A stretch of DNA of 49,987 nt from Candidatus Nanoarchaeia archaeon (GCA_028713535.1 JAQTOC010000007.1:1-49987); one strand, 5' to 3'. Shown: positions 16,877 to 24,774, numbered from the stretch's first letter. Notes: a model not told the origin generated them from the letters alone. Program-made: numbers and translations.

Positions 16877-17890
16877 TTACTTATACCTTTCCTGCAAAAA
16901 AATATCCACGAGTAATTCTAATAAAGCCAGAATTAATGGGCCTAAAATAATGCCAATAAATCCAAACAAGAATACCCCCCCAAAACCTCCAACCAAAACA
17001 AGTGCTGGGTGTATGTTTGACTTGTCTCCAAGTATCTTTGGCTTTATTATGAGATCCAATAAAATATAAAGCAAAATAAAGCACACAACCGTCAGTAAAA
17101 TTCCTCCAGTCACATTCCCTTTTGAAATTTCAATTAAAACAACAGGAATCCAAACCAAAGCAGGTCCAACCAACGGCAAAACCGCAAATAAAAATGTTAA
17201 AAATCCAAATAGGAATATAGACCCTATGCTTGTCAAGCCAATAAGATTAAACACAAAAAATAAAATACAAACAGCAATCGCCTGCAAAAGAGCAACAAGA
17301 ATTAATCCAAAGAAGAATCCATCCAGAGTCATCTTTGATTTTTCAAATAGTTTTTCCTTGTAATCTTCCCTGAGAGGCAGTATTTCCTTGAATCTCTTAA
17401 TTAATTTTTCTCCATTCATAAGAGTAAAGAACATGACAAATAACAAGATAAAAACATTCAGAATCTGTCTTAATAAAGATCCGATGAATGAAGCAGAAGA
17501 GTCAACAAGGAATTTTAAAAAGCCCTGGAATCCAGAATGGAAATATGAGATTATTGCTGGGTTATTGAATATATTATTTAAAAAACTCCAGTCAGTCCCC
17601 TTCAAAAATTCAAAAACATCGTATATTTCCTCAGACAAGCTTAATAAACCAAAAAACAAAGGCACAACAATGACAATGATTGCCAGTAAGATTGTAACTA
17701 AAGCAGAGGCATCCTCCCTTTTTATCCATTTCTTGATTAATTTATACACAGGATATAAAAAATAAGACAGTACAAATGCAGCAAGCATGGTTACCAAAAA
17801 TGGCTTTACAATCAAAAAAGATAGATACAAAACTAACACAAAAACAAACAAAAACAAATACCAATGCCTGTTTTTTAGCTCCTGATCCAT
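16877..17890 (-). CDS. AI-2E/PerM family membrane protein
   Basis: There are seven to eight hydrophobic segments with a central soluble stretch. The ending GGFGGVFLFGFIGIILGP is the family signature. Relatives have been linked to autoinducer-2 export and to Na+/H+ exchange, so the substrate is uncertain. I take the ATG at 17890 (337 residues) rather than the track's GTG at 17905, because a minus-strand TATA (TTTATATAG, 17912-17920) lies about 27 bases upstream of this ATG. It is a single-gene unit divergent from the retropepsin-RimK pair. Confidence 0.9.
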   Translation of the reverse strand: MDQELKNRHWYLFLFVFVLVLYLSFLIVKPFLVTMLAAFVLSYFLYPVYKLIKKWIKREDASALVTILLAIIVIVVPLFFGLLSLSEEIYDVFEFLKGTDWSFLNNIFNNPAIISYFHSGFQGFLKFLVDSSASFIGSLLRQILNVFILLFVMFFTLMNGEKLIKRFKEILPLREDYKEKLFEKSKMTLDGFFFGLILVALLQAIAVCILFFVFNLIGLTSIGSIFLFGFLTFLFAVLPLVGPALVWIPVVLIEISKGNVTGGILLTVVCFILLYILLDLIIKPKILGDKSNIHPALVLVGGFGGVFLFGFIGIILGPLILALLELLVDIFLQERYK

Positions 17891-17911
17891 GCCTTTAAAA
17901 TACACATCAAA

Positions 17912-17920
17912 CTATATAAA
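17912..17920 (-). promoter_or_regulatory. TATA box of the AI-2E family gene
   Basis: The minus strand reads TTTATATAG, centred near 17917 and 27 bases before the ATG at 17890. It decides that start codon. Confidence 0.65.
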
Positions 17921-17942
17921 ATTTTGCTAATAAAAGAAAAAC

Positions 17943-17952
17943 CTTAAAAATA
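17943..17952 (+). promoter_or_regulatory. BRE/TATA of the retropepsin-RimK operon
   Basis: CTTAAAAATA, preceded by the purine stretch GAAAAAC, is centred about 25 bases before the ATG at 17973. Confidence 0.55.
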
Positions 17953-17972
17953 ATGTTCAGCCCTTAATATGC

Positions 17973-18308
17973 ATGGAAAAAACCATTGTAGGCATAATTG
18001 AAGATGTCACGTTAATAGGAAAGAACAAAAGGCAGACATTTAAAGCCAAAATTGATACTGGAGCAACAAGAAGCTCGATGGACCTTAAGATAGCAACAGA
18101 TCTTAAACTTGAATTAACAGAAACAGTAACGATAAAGTCAGCAGAAGGAAGCTCAACAAGGGGCATTGTCATGGCCAAGGTAATTATCTCAGGCCGGGAA
18201 CTAGAAGCAGAGTTTACAATAGCAAACAGGTCTAAGATGAGCTGCCCAGTCCTGATAGGCAGAAATATTCTAAAGGAAAATTTTCTTGTGGATCCAAGCA
18301 GAGAATGA
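17973..18308 (+). CDS. Retropepsin-like aspartic protease (RimB/PF05618-like)
   Basis: The 111-residue protein has the aspartic-protease half-site AKIDTGATRSSMDL near residue 28. Its ending, CPVLIGRNILKENFLVDPSRE, is the hallmark of the RimB-type 'ATP-dependent zinc protease' family, which is really retropepsin-like. As one half-site is present, it should work as a dimer. Its stop overlaps the RimK-like ATG by four bases, so the two are coupled. In bacteria such proteases trim the glutamate tails that RimK adds. A leaderless promoter precedes it. It has no signal peptide and is likely cytoplasmic. Confidence 0.85.
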   Translation: MEKTIVGIIEDVTLIGKNKRQTFKAKIDTGATRSSMDLKIATDLKLELTETVTIKSAEGSSTRGIVMAKVIISGRELEAEFTIANRSKMSCPVLIGRNILKENFLVDPSRE

Positions 18309-19366
18309 AACTAGCAGTGATAAGTTTGGGAGGGAAAAGCAGCATTGAAATAGTCAAATATGCAAAAGAATATTTTGATGAGGCAGAAAACATAGACCTA
18401 AGAAAAATAGCAGTCAACATAACCCCCCAAGGATCAAAAGTATTTTATGAAGCTCAGCCTTTGAAAGAATATGACTGCATTTATATAAGGGGTTCTTTCA
18501 GGTATGCATTATCACAAAAAGCAATAACTCATGCATTAGAAGGAAAATGCTACATGCCCATAAGCTCAGATGCTTTTATTTATGCTCATGACAAGTTCTT
18601 GACAACGATTCCATTGGAAAAAAACAAGGTGGAGTTTCCAGGAACTTATTTATGCTCCACAACCGAAGAATCAAAAAAATTGCTTGAAAGAGTGAACTAT
18701 CCGATTATAATAAAAATACCCTCAGGCACCCAGGGAAAGGGAGTTTTATTTGCAGATTCTCCAGAATCAGGAAAATCAATACTCGATACCCTTGAAATAT
18801 TCAACCAGTCCAACCTCATTCAGGAATACATTGAGACAAATGGCACAGACCTAAGAATAATTGTTGGCGGTGAAAAAGTTTTAGCCTCGATGAAGAGAAA
18901 AGCTCCGCTGCAGGAGATAAGGGCAAACATTCATTCAGGGGGTATGGGAGAAAAAGTTGAGATAACCGAAGACATAAGAGACCTAGCGATAAGGGCATCT
19001 CAGGCAATAAAAGCAGAACTATGCGCAATAGATATTCTTCAAGCAGGAATAAGAAATTATGTTCTTGAAATAAACTTGTCTCCTGGGTTGGACGGAATAA
19101 GCAATGCAATTGGAAAAAGGGTCGCAGAAGATGTAGCAAAGTTTCTTGCAAAAAAAACAAAAGAATACCTCGAAAAGAAAGAAAAAATTAAGGCAGGAGA
19201 ATCAACCGAAGATCCAGAAGAACGAAGGGAGATAATTACAAACCTAAAAATAAAGGAAGGCGTCATTAAACTACCTCAGGTTGTAACAAAACTAACTGGT
19301 CTGCTAAATAATGATGAAGTAAACATAATAACTAAGAAAGGTAAAGTAATAATCAAAAAATCCTGA
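18305..19366 (+). CDS. RimK-like ATP-grasp ligase
   Basis: The ATP-grasp core is clear: IIIKIPSGTQGKGVLFAD (ATP loop), LIQEYIETNGTDLRIIVGG, and metal-binding VLEINLSPGLDGI. It ends the core near residue 285. A C-terminal tail of about 65 residues with GVIKLPQVVTKLTGLL is extra and of unknown role. RimK-type enzymes add glutamate or other amino acids to ribosomal protein S6, cofactors or LysW-like carriers. The target here is open. The overlapping retropepsin-like gene suggests a paired add/trim system. Confidence 0.9.
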   Translation: MKLAVISLGGKSSIEIVKYAKEYFDEAENIDLRKIAVNITPQGSKVFYEAQPLKEYDCIYIRGSFRYALSQKAITHALEGKCYMPISSDAFIYAHDKFLTTIPLEKNKVEFPGTYLCSTTEESKKLLERVNYPIIIKIPSGTQGKGVLFADSPESGKSILDTLEIFNQSNLIQEYIETNGTDLRIIVGGEKVLASMKRKAPLQEIRANIHSGGMGEKVEITEDIRDLAIRASQAIKAELCAIDILQAGIRNYVLEINLSPGLDGISNAIGKRVAEDVAKFLAKKTKEYLEKKEKIKAGESTEDPEERREIITNLKIKEGVIKLPQVVTKLTGLLNNDEVNIITKKGKVIIKKS

Positions 19367-19395
19367 TTTTATCCTCTATACAGTAAATCCATAAT

Positions 19396-19404
19396 GTTTA
19401 AATA
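19396..19404 (+). promoter_or_regulatory. TATA box of the secreted 174-aa protein gene
   Basis: GTTTAAATA is centred 27 bases before the ATG. A TAAGGA stretch also lies about six bases before the ATG. Confidence 0.5.
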
Positions 19405-19426
19405 AGTTTTTTCCTAAGGAATAACT

Positions 19427-19951
19427 ATGAAAAATGGAATATATTTTGTAATACTGCTGATACTGGTCCCGCTTGTGGTTGCAAAAACAGAATACATAGA
19501 CTTGGAAAAAGATCAAAGCTACAGGGTAAGCGACAGCAATATAACTCTTCTTAGTGTAAATTCAGAGAATGATAAGATTATTTTGTGTGTAAATAACAAC
19601 AAATATATCCTGTCAGAAGAATCATCAAGGAATCTTAAGAACCTTATAATAGATCTAAAGGATATTTACAACAACGATAAAGTAAGGTTAAAACTAGAAT
19701 CAAGCTGCAGCAACTGTATATGCAAGGAAGATTGCTCAAACATTGATTGTTATGGGAAAACAGCAGAAGAAGTTAAAGAAGAACCTCAAGAAGAACAGCC
19801 TGAAACAGAAGAAAAGAAAATAGAAGTTGAAGTAAAAGGATATAAACCAAAAATAGAAGAATCAAACGGAAATTTATTTATAATACCCACAATAATAATG
19901 TTAATCATTATAATAGTGACAGCAATATCTCTTAAGAAAAAGGAAGAGTAA
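19427..19951 (+). CDS. Secreted, C-terminally anchored cysteine-containing protein (174 aa)
   Basis: A signal peptide (about residues 1-19, ending VVAKTE) is followed by an ectodomain of about 80 residues. A compact cysteine group follows (CSNCICKEDCSNIDC), then a Glu-rich linker. A C-terminal membrane helix (LFIIPTIIMLIIIIVTAISL) and a basic end complete it. The design is that of a surface protein held by its C-terminus. The cysteines could form disulfides or bind metal. I recognise no domain, so the function is unknown. Confidence 0.78.
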   Translation: MKNGIYFVILLILVPLVVAKTEYIDLEKDQSYRVSDSNITLLSVNSENDKIILCVNNNKYILSEESSRNLKNLIIDLKDIYNNDKVRLKLESSCSNCICKEDCSNIDCYGKTAEEVKEEPQEEQPETEEKKIEVEVKGYKPKIEESNGNLFIIPTIIMLIIIIVTAISLKKKEE

Positions 19952-19953
19952 GT

Positions 19954-20244
19954 TTATTCTTCTTCATTCATGTTCTCACTAAGCCTGTTTTTGTATATTT
20001 CTGCGTGGTCCTCTGAGCAGAATCTATAAACTTTTCCATTGATTTCCTCTTCAACAAAATCAACATCAAGAACAGCCCTGCATAAAGCACACTTTGCAGC
20101 TCTTTCGCCTTCATTGTATCCCTGCATAAATCCGTCTTCAAACCCTTCTAATTCATCCTCTTCAACCATCTCTTCTCTGTCTTCTCCGTCATAAATGTTG
20201 TCGCCTTCAGGCTCATCATCAACCTTTTTATATTTGCTTTTCAT
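19954..20244 (-). CDS. Acidic protein with TRASH-like zinc finger (96 aa)
   Basis: An acidic N-terminal half (EEMVEEDELEGFEDGF) precedes a possible zinc finger: CALC, then 20 residues to FCSEDH. The spacing C-x20-C-x3-H fits the TRASH/MYM-type treble clef, a metal-sensing or metal-handling motif. No DNA-binding domain is attached. Its own TATA (AATTTTAAATAC, minus, about 20266-20277) is 27 bases before the ATG and overlaps the end of the RuBisCO gene. It therefore has its own promoter, although it follows that operon on the same strand. Confidence 0.75.
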   Translation of the reverse strand: MKSKYKKVDDEPEGDNIYDGEDREEMVEEDELEGFEDGFMQGYNEGERAAKCALCRAVLDVDFVEEEINGKVYRFCSEDHAEIYKNRLSENMNEEE

Positions 20245-20278
20245 GATTCTAAAGTAACGGGTTAGTATTTAAAATTTT

Positions 20279-21538
20279 CTAAACTAGGCCCCATGTTTCT
20301 ATGGCTTTTGCAAGCTCGTTCCTGGTCTTGGCATACTCTTTTAAAGGAACTTTATTAAGGTAGGCATCTAAAGCCTGTCTTACAGCAGTAGACCCTGCCC
20401 TTGTGCCCCAAGGATGAGCATGTATTCCGCCTCCAAAATTGCAAACAACGTCTTTTCCCATCCTGTCTATTACCTTTCCAATAGAACAGGGCTGCAATCC
20501 CCCAGAAGCAACAGCAAGGACTCTTCTTGTATTATACCATTCCTGCTCAAATAAATGATCTTGTTTTTTAGTTTTTCTAGATTCAATTTCTCTCTCAGAG
20601 TATACTGTCTCTGAGATGCTTACTCCCATCTTTCCAACCATCGCAGTTCCGATATGTAAAGTATCAACTCCAATCATCCTAAAAATCTTGGACAGCATAG
20701 GCATTGTTATTCCTATTCTTTCAGACTTAGTCAATGCAGCATGCATGGCCCTATGTGCATGTATTGGTAACCTTATGTTCTTCCTTAATGTATGAACAGC
20801 AGCGAACCCCGAAGTCAAAACATCAATCATAACATAATTTCCTCCGTTATTACTTACATACTCAGCTCGTTTAAGCATCTCAAGGGTTTCAGCAGTGACA
20901 TTTGGCATATACAATTTAACCTCTCCGGTTTCTTTTTCTGCCTTTTCTCTTGCCTTTAATGTTACATCAACCCTCTTCTTGAATTTGTTAAATTTCATGC
21001 TTGTTAAATTCTCATCATCCTTTACAGTATCACATCCTCCAACCCAAGCCTCATACGCAACTCCTGCATGTTGCTTTGCATTTAATCCAAGTTTTGGTTT
21101 TATTATAGCTCCAACAAAGGGTCTGTCCCTTACTTTGGTTAGCTTCCTGATTCCCTCTACTCCATATCTTGGCCCGTCAAAACTCTTGATAATCTCTCTT
21201 GGAAATTTTATGTCAATCAATCTTAAATTCCCAACCATCTTCAAGCCAAAAACATTCCCAGCCAAGCTGGAAAGAATCTGAGACATATTTCCTTTTTCAA
21301 ATAATTCAGGATGATACGCAATCTTAACATAATTATTTTTTAAATAATAAACATTTGGCTTTAATTTTTTGAAAATGCCTGGGCTTAATGTTTTAATGTC
21401 TGTCCATGTGTCAATACTGCTTTCCCCAGCAAGGTTATTTGCAATTTCTTTGATGCTGGCTTTGCCTCCAGTGATATGATAACAAGCTAAAACCTCTCTT
21501 CTCCTTGGTTTATAATCAAGATTGATATAATCCCTCAC
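20279..21538 (-). CDS. rbcL: Form III ribulose-bisphosphate carboxylase (RuBisCO) large subunit
   Basis: All catalytic elements are visible. ESSIDTWT supplies the Glu/Thr pair and GNVFG the Asn. IIKPKLG is near residue 148, and the carbamylated Lys is in VKDDEN near 173. HAHRAMH, the loop-6 Lys in MVGKM near 302, SGGLQP and GGGIHAHPWG follow. At 419 residues with no small-subunit gene, it fits archaeal form III, which turns RuBP from nucleotide breakdown plus CO2 into two 3-phosphoglycerates. The start is GTG, fixed by a strong Shine-Dalgarno GAGGTGA six bases upstream. It is the last gene of an operon beginning with the RuBP-forming isomerase. Confidence 0.95.
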   Translation of the reverse strand: MRDYINLDYKPRRREVLACYHITGGKASIKEIANNLAGESSIDTWTDIKTLSPGIFKKLKPNVYYLKNNYVKIAYHPELFEKGNMSQILSSLAGNVFGLKMVGNLRLIDIKFPREIIKSFDGPRYGVEGIRKLTKVRDRPFVGAIIKPKLGLNAKQHAGVAYEAWVGGCDTVKDDENLTSMKFNKFKKRVDVTLKAREKAEKETGEVKLYMPNVTAETLEMLKRAEYVSNNGGNYVMIDVLTSGFAAVHTLRKNIRLPIHAHRAMHAALTKSERIGITMPMLSKIFRMIGVDTLHIGTAMVGKMGVSISETVYSEREIESRKTKKQDHLFEQEWYNTRRVLAVASGGLQPCSIGKVIDRMGKDVVCNFGGGIHAHPWGTRAGSTAVRQALDAYLNKVPLKEYAKTRNELAKAIETWGLV

Positions 21539-21968
21539 TTTGGTTCACCTCTTTCGCCTTGTTATTTTCCATAACAAAGTAATAATCAGCTAAACTACTT
21601 TCCTGACAGTTCCCTGTACTGTCATTTACAGACCCAGCAATACATAAACCTTTGCACTCACCCGAGTCCATGCATGTTTTGTTTGCATCCTCATAAGTAT
21701 AATTACATTTATTTATGCTTTCCATCCATACTCCTTTCTTTGCCATGCAGTCAGCCTCAAGCAATATCTCCCCTTTCTCAGTTGCATAGTCCTTTACATT
21801 ATCAACCTTTGAATTAAGATTGAGAATATCAAAATTAAATACAGTAAAAACTATAGCAATTAAAACTGCCAGCACAATAAATTTCATTATGAACTTTGAT
21901 ATCTTTACAACAAGAAGGATTAAGAGGACCACTACAGCTAAAACAACCAGGCTTAAACTAAGACTCAT
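21516..21968 (-). CDS. Membrane-anchored cysteine-containing protein in the RuBisCO operon
   Basis: Two close hydrophobic segments fill about residues 4-45. An ectodomain follows with five to six cysteines (EADCMAKKGVW, KCNYTYED, TCMDSGECKGLC, GNCQES). The repeat-like C-x6-10-C spacing suggests disulfides. I recognise no family. It overlaps the HAD gene upstream by 11 bases and RuBisCO downstream by 23 bases, so it is made from the same mRNA. A GAGGA site lies nine bases before its ATG. Why an extracytoplasmic protein sits in a nucleotide-salvage operon is not clear. Confidence 0.75.
   Translation of the reverse strand: MSLSLSLVVLAVVVLLILLVVKISKFIMKFIVLAVLIAIVFTVFNFDILNLNSKVDNVKDYATEKGEILLEADCMAKKGVWMESINKCNYTYEDANKTCMDSGECKGLCIAGSVNDSTGNCQESSLADYYFVMENNKAKEVNQSEGLYQS
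21545..21551 (-). promoter_or_regulatory. Shine-Dalgarno site of rbcL
   Basis: GAGGTGA on the minus strand, inside the upstream gene, lies six bases before a GTG. It is the best match to the archaeal 16S tail in this window and decides the rbcL start. Confidence 0.8.
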
Positions 21969-22620
21969 TTTCTATTTTCCTCAATAATCTTGGCAAATAC
22001 CTCACCGATTTTATAATATAATCTGGTTTTTTCTGTTTTAATACCTTTCTAGAGAAGTGCCCAGTCAACACAGCTATGCTTTTTACCTTGGCTCTCTTAG
22101 CAGCAATGATATCATAAATAGAGTCTCCTATAACATAATCTGCTTTTACATGGGCAATCTTGCTTGCTTTCCTTATTTCAGCAGGGTTCGGTTTTGACAG
22201 TCTTACATCATCATTGCCGACAACAATATTGATTAATTTTGTATCAATGCCAGCATTTTTCAATAAAGTCAGGATTGTCTTGTGTGAACAGTTAGATGTA
22301 ACCGCAAGCCTGTATTTCTTGCTCAATTTTCTTAAGGCCATTTTAATTCCAAACAAAGCCTTGGTTGTATTCCCATACTTATTTTTAATTACCAATTCAG
22401 CCTGCAAATCATTTACTTTATCATAGATCTTTTTGTCTTTCCCATAGCCAATAATTTCTCTTACAACCTGCTCTTTTGGCATTCCCATCAACCGAAGAAA
22501 CTTCCAGTAACTTATTCTTTTAAACCCGTATTTTTCAACTGCATCCATATAAGAATAAAAATGAGCTTTGTCAGAGTTTACCAAAGTATTGTCCAAGTCA
22601 AAGCATATCAGTTTTTTCAT
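21958..22620 (-). CDS. HAD superfamily phosphatase (phosphoglycolate phosphatase-like)
   Basis: All four HAD motifs are present: FDLDNTLVNS with the nucleophile Asp, TSNCSH, the Lys in LSKPNP, and VIGDSIYDI. A helical cap lies between motifs 1 and 2, as in the Gph/PGMB subgroup. I begin at the ATG encoding MKKLICFDLD, one base after the isomerase stop. The track's longer start would overlap the isomerase by 47 bases. Its place between the RuBP-forming isomerase and RuBisCO suggests it works on 2-phosphoglycolate, or on a sugar or nucleotide phosphate of that route. That is inference. Confidence 0.85.
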   Translation of the reverse strand: MKKLICFDLDNTLVNSDKAHFYSYMDAVEKYGFKRISYWKFLRLMGMPKEQVVREIIGYGKDKKIYDKVNDLQAELVIKNKYGNTTKALFGIKMALRKLSKKYRLAVTSNCSHKTILTLLKNAGIDTKLINIVVGNDDVRLSKPNPAEIRKASKIAHVKADYVIGDSIYDIIAAKRAKVKSIAVLTGHFSRKVLKQKKPDYIIKSVRYLPRLLRKIENES

Positions 22621-22621
22621 A

Positions 22622-23446
22622 TTAAAATATCTCAGGGTATCTCTTTTTAATTTCCCGTATAAAGCCATTAATATTATACACTCCCAGCTCAGAGATTATC
22701 CCAGTTATTAATTCTGGATTAATAAACTCAAAGCAGGGATTTTTAACATCAATATACTTATTCTCAACATCCCAAACCTCTTTCTTCTTTCTCTCCTCTA
22801 TCTTTTCTTCAAATCCTTTTATTGTGTCTGGATCAAACTTCCATGAATGTGTACAAACATAAACAGGAATCCCTCTTTTCTTTGCTATCTCGCAGAACAT
22901 CTCGCTTCCTATCTTATTAACTATTTTGCCTTCAGATGTAATTGCATCAGCGCCGATAAGCATTATGTCTGCTTTTTTTAGTGCAAGCCTGCCTGCAGAG
23001 TCAATATAATGCTCTACATGAATCTTGTTCCTTGCCAGCTCCAATGCAGTCCTTCTTCCCTGAAACCTTGGCCTTGTTTCTGTATTATGAACGGTAAAAT
23101 GTTTTTTTCTTCTCTTTGCTTCTTTTAGAATATTAACAACAGTGTTTGCGTGGCAATGAGTAAAAATAATATAGTTACTTTGAATTTTGTTTGCTCCCAG
23201 ATATGTAATCTTTTTCAGGTCTTTGTCTATCTTATTAAAAAACAATCTTGAGTTTTTCTTTGGGTTTGCCTTTACAAATTTCAAGGCATTTCTCAAAAAT
23301 GGTTCTGTAGGCCTCAATGATATTAATTTTTTATATGAAGAATTTGTCATCTTCAGCATGTAAGCCCTAACCGCCCAGACAGCAACATTAGTAGCTCCCT
23401 GAATTTTTAAAGATTTAATCCCTCTTACAATTTCCCCAAAACCCAT
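22622..23446 (-). CDS. Ribose-1,5-bisphosphate isomerase (archaeal eIF2B-like)
   Basis: The protein belongs to the eIF2B-alpha/MtnA/R15P isomerase superfamily. IKSLKIQGATNVA opens it. FTHCHANTV supplies the presumed catalytic Cys near residue 96 and IGADAI the Asp near 165, with NTETRPRFQG between them. NPCFEFINPELITGII near the end also matches archaeal R15P isomerases. The enzyme turns ribose-1,5-bisphosphate into RuBP, the RuBisCO substrate. It heads the operon that ends with RuBisCO, which favours this over an initiation-factor role. At 274 residues it is shorter at the N-terminus than the roughly 320-residue Thermococcus enzyme. Confidence 0.88.
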   Translation of the reverse strand: MGFGEIVRGIKSLKIQGATNVAVWAVRAYMLKMTNSSYKKLISLRPTEPFLRNALKFVKANPKKNSRLFFNKIDKDLKKITYLGANKIQSNYIIFTHCHANTVVNILKEAKRRKKHFTVHNTETRPRFQGRRTALELARNKIHVEHYIDSAGRLALKKADIMLIGADAITSEGKIVNKIGSEMFCEIAKKRGIPVYVCTHSWKFDPDTIKGFEEKIEERKKKEVWDVENKYIDVKNPCFEFINPELITGIISELGVYNINGFIREIKKRYPEIF

Positions 23447-23467
23447 ATACTTGAAAACAATATTTTG

Positions 23468-23480
23468 TTTATAAATATTA
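23468..23480 (-). promoter_or_regulatory. TATA box of the isomerase-HAD-RuBisCO operon
   Basis: The minus strand reads TAATATTTATAAA, centred about 28 bases before the isomerase ATG. This implies a leaderless operon mRNA. Confidence 0.6.
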
Positions 23481-23582
23481 CTAAACCAAAAAAATAATAT
23501 AACCTTCTAAAAGTCTAAAACACAACAGAGGTTTCCTCATTGATTCAAGCAAAGAAAAGATATGTAAATATCATACTAATCT

Positions 23583-23592
23583 TTTTATATCC
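23583..23592 (+). promoter_or_regulatory. TATA box of the dual-kinase gene
   Basis: TTTTATATCC is centred 25 bases before the ATG at 23612. It supports that start over the TTG at 23540. Confidence 0.55.
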
Positions 23593-23611
23593 TCTAAATC
23601 CAGTTATAGGT

Positions 23612-24754
23612 ATGAAAATAGCAGTAACTGGAACGCACAGCTCAGGAAAGACCACTCTTGCAAAAAGGATTAGTAATCATTTCAATATCCCTTTCATTAG
23701 AGGTGACAAAGCAAAAGAAATCTTTCAAGAACATTTTCCTGATAAACCCATAAATGAGTTGTCTGTAGGGGATCAATGGAAATTCCAACAACTGATGTTT
23801 CAAAGCTTTGATGAAGTATTCAAGCAAGAAGGAGATTGCGTAACTGATGGGTTCCACTTAACCTGCCTGCCCTATAGTATAGAATATACCCATGGAGATA
23901 TCACCCAAATAGACGGATACTTTGAATTTCTTCAGAAAGTTATAGAAAGAAGCAAACAATTTGACTTAATATTTTACTTGCCCCCAGAACTGAGTTTAGA
24001 AAATGACAACTTCAGACCACAAGATAAAGATCTAAGGATAACCATAGATAAATATCTCTTCTCGTTATTGCAGGATTTTAATTATTGTACAATCTCTGGA
24101 CCAAAAGAGGTGAGGATACGCAAGGTAGGTCAAATGCTTGGAATCGCTGATCCTGTCTGGGAAAATTATATTGCATTCGAAGGCCTACCCAAAAGCGGGA
24201 AGAGTATTCAAATCTCAAGATTACAAGAAAAAGCAAGACAATTAAAGAAAGACTTATACATATGTAAAAGAAGCGATAACGAATACATCAAAACACTCAG
24301 GGAACGTAGCCCTGAAAGAAGAGAGGATTATAACTACAATTTAGACATGCTTAAGCTCCATGCAGAGATTCTTGAATCAGAATTTGAATCAAATGAGGTA
24401 AAAAATCGCCTTGCTGACGGACAAATTGTTGTTTCAGAAAGGCAAAAGTTCACCGCCCTAGCTTTATATGGTGCGTTAGGTATCCCAAGGCATCTGATTT
24501 ACCAAGCACTATACGAATTACCGGATCCTGGGCGAACAATTTATTTGGATATAAATCCCTGTGCAAATGTCATAAAAAATATTAGAGCAGGAAAAACCTC
24601 CTCACTGAAAAGTGACCTAGAGTTTCAAGAAGAGATGAGAAAATTATATCTACAATATGCGAAAGATCATAGGTTGGAAGTGATTGAAGCAAATCAAACT
24701 CCAGAGCAGGTATTCAGTATTCTAGAACAAAAAATATTTGGTGCCAGCCAGTAA
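23612..24754 (+). CDS. Two-domain P-loop kinase: NadR-like AAA_28 fused to thymidylate-kinase-like domain
   Basis: Domain 1 (about residues 1-180) has Walker A GTHSSGKTTL and the block FYLPPELSLENDNFRPQDKD, as in AAA_28/NadR-type kinases. Domain 2 (about 185-380) has a second Walker A, FEGLPKSGKS near 190. It also has a thymidylate-kinase-like middle (SERQKFTALALYGA) and the strand TIYLDINP. Both P-loops keep the Lys and Ser/Thr. Substrates may be nucleosides and nucleotides, but neither can be proven. I start at the ATG at 23612 (380 residues). The longer TTG form adds a hydrophobic stretch absent from either domain, and a TATA fits the ATG. Confidence 0.85.
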   Translation: MKIAVTGTHSSGKTTLAKRISNHFNIPFIRGDKAKEIFQEHFPDKPINELSVGDQWKFQQLMFQSFDEVFKQEGDCVTDGFHLTCLPYSIEYTHGDITQIDGYFEFLQKVIERSKQFDLIFYLPPELSLENDNFRPQDKDLRITIDKYLFSLLQDFNYCTISGPKEVRIRKVGQMLGIADPVWENYIAFEGLPKSGKSIQISRLQEKARQLKKDLYICKRSDNEYIKTLRERSPERREDYNYNLDMLKLHAEILESEFESNEVKNRLADGQIVVSERQKFTALALYGALGIPRHLIYQALYELPDPGRTIYLDINPCANVIKNIRAGKTSSLKSDLEFQEEMRKLYLQYAKDHRLEVIEANQTPEQVFSILEQKIFGASQ

Positions 24755-24774
24755 ATTACAATAGCACCAGAAAT

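Noticed and set aside
20895-21281. 128-residue plus-strand ORF inside rbcL
   Set aside because: It is antisense to a gene with all catalytic motifs intact, and no promoter or ribosome site is visible.
22621-22668. Upstream start for the HAD phosphatase
   Set aside because: It would overlap the isomerase coding end by 47 bases. The ATG at 22620 gives the usual short lead to the DxD motif.
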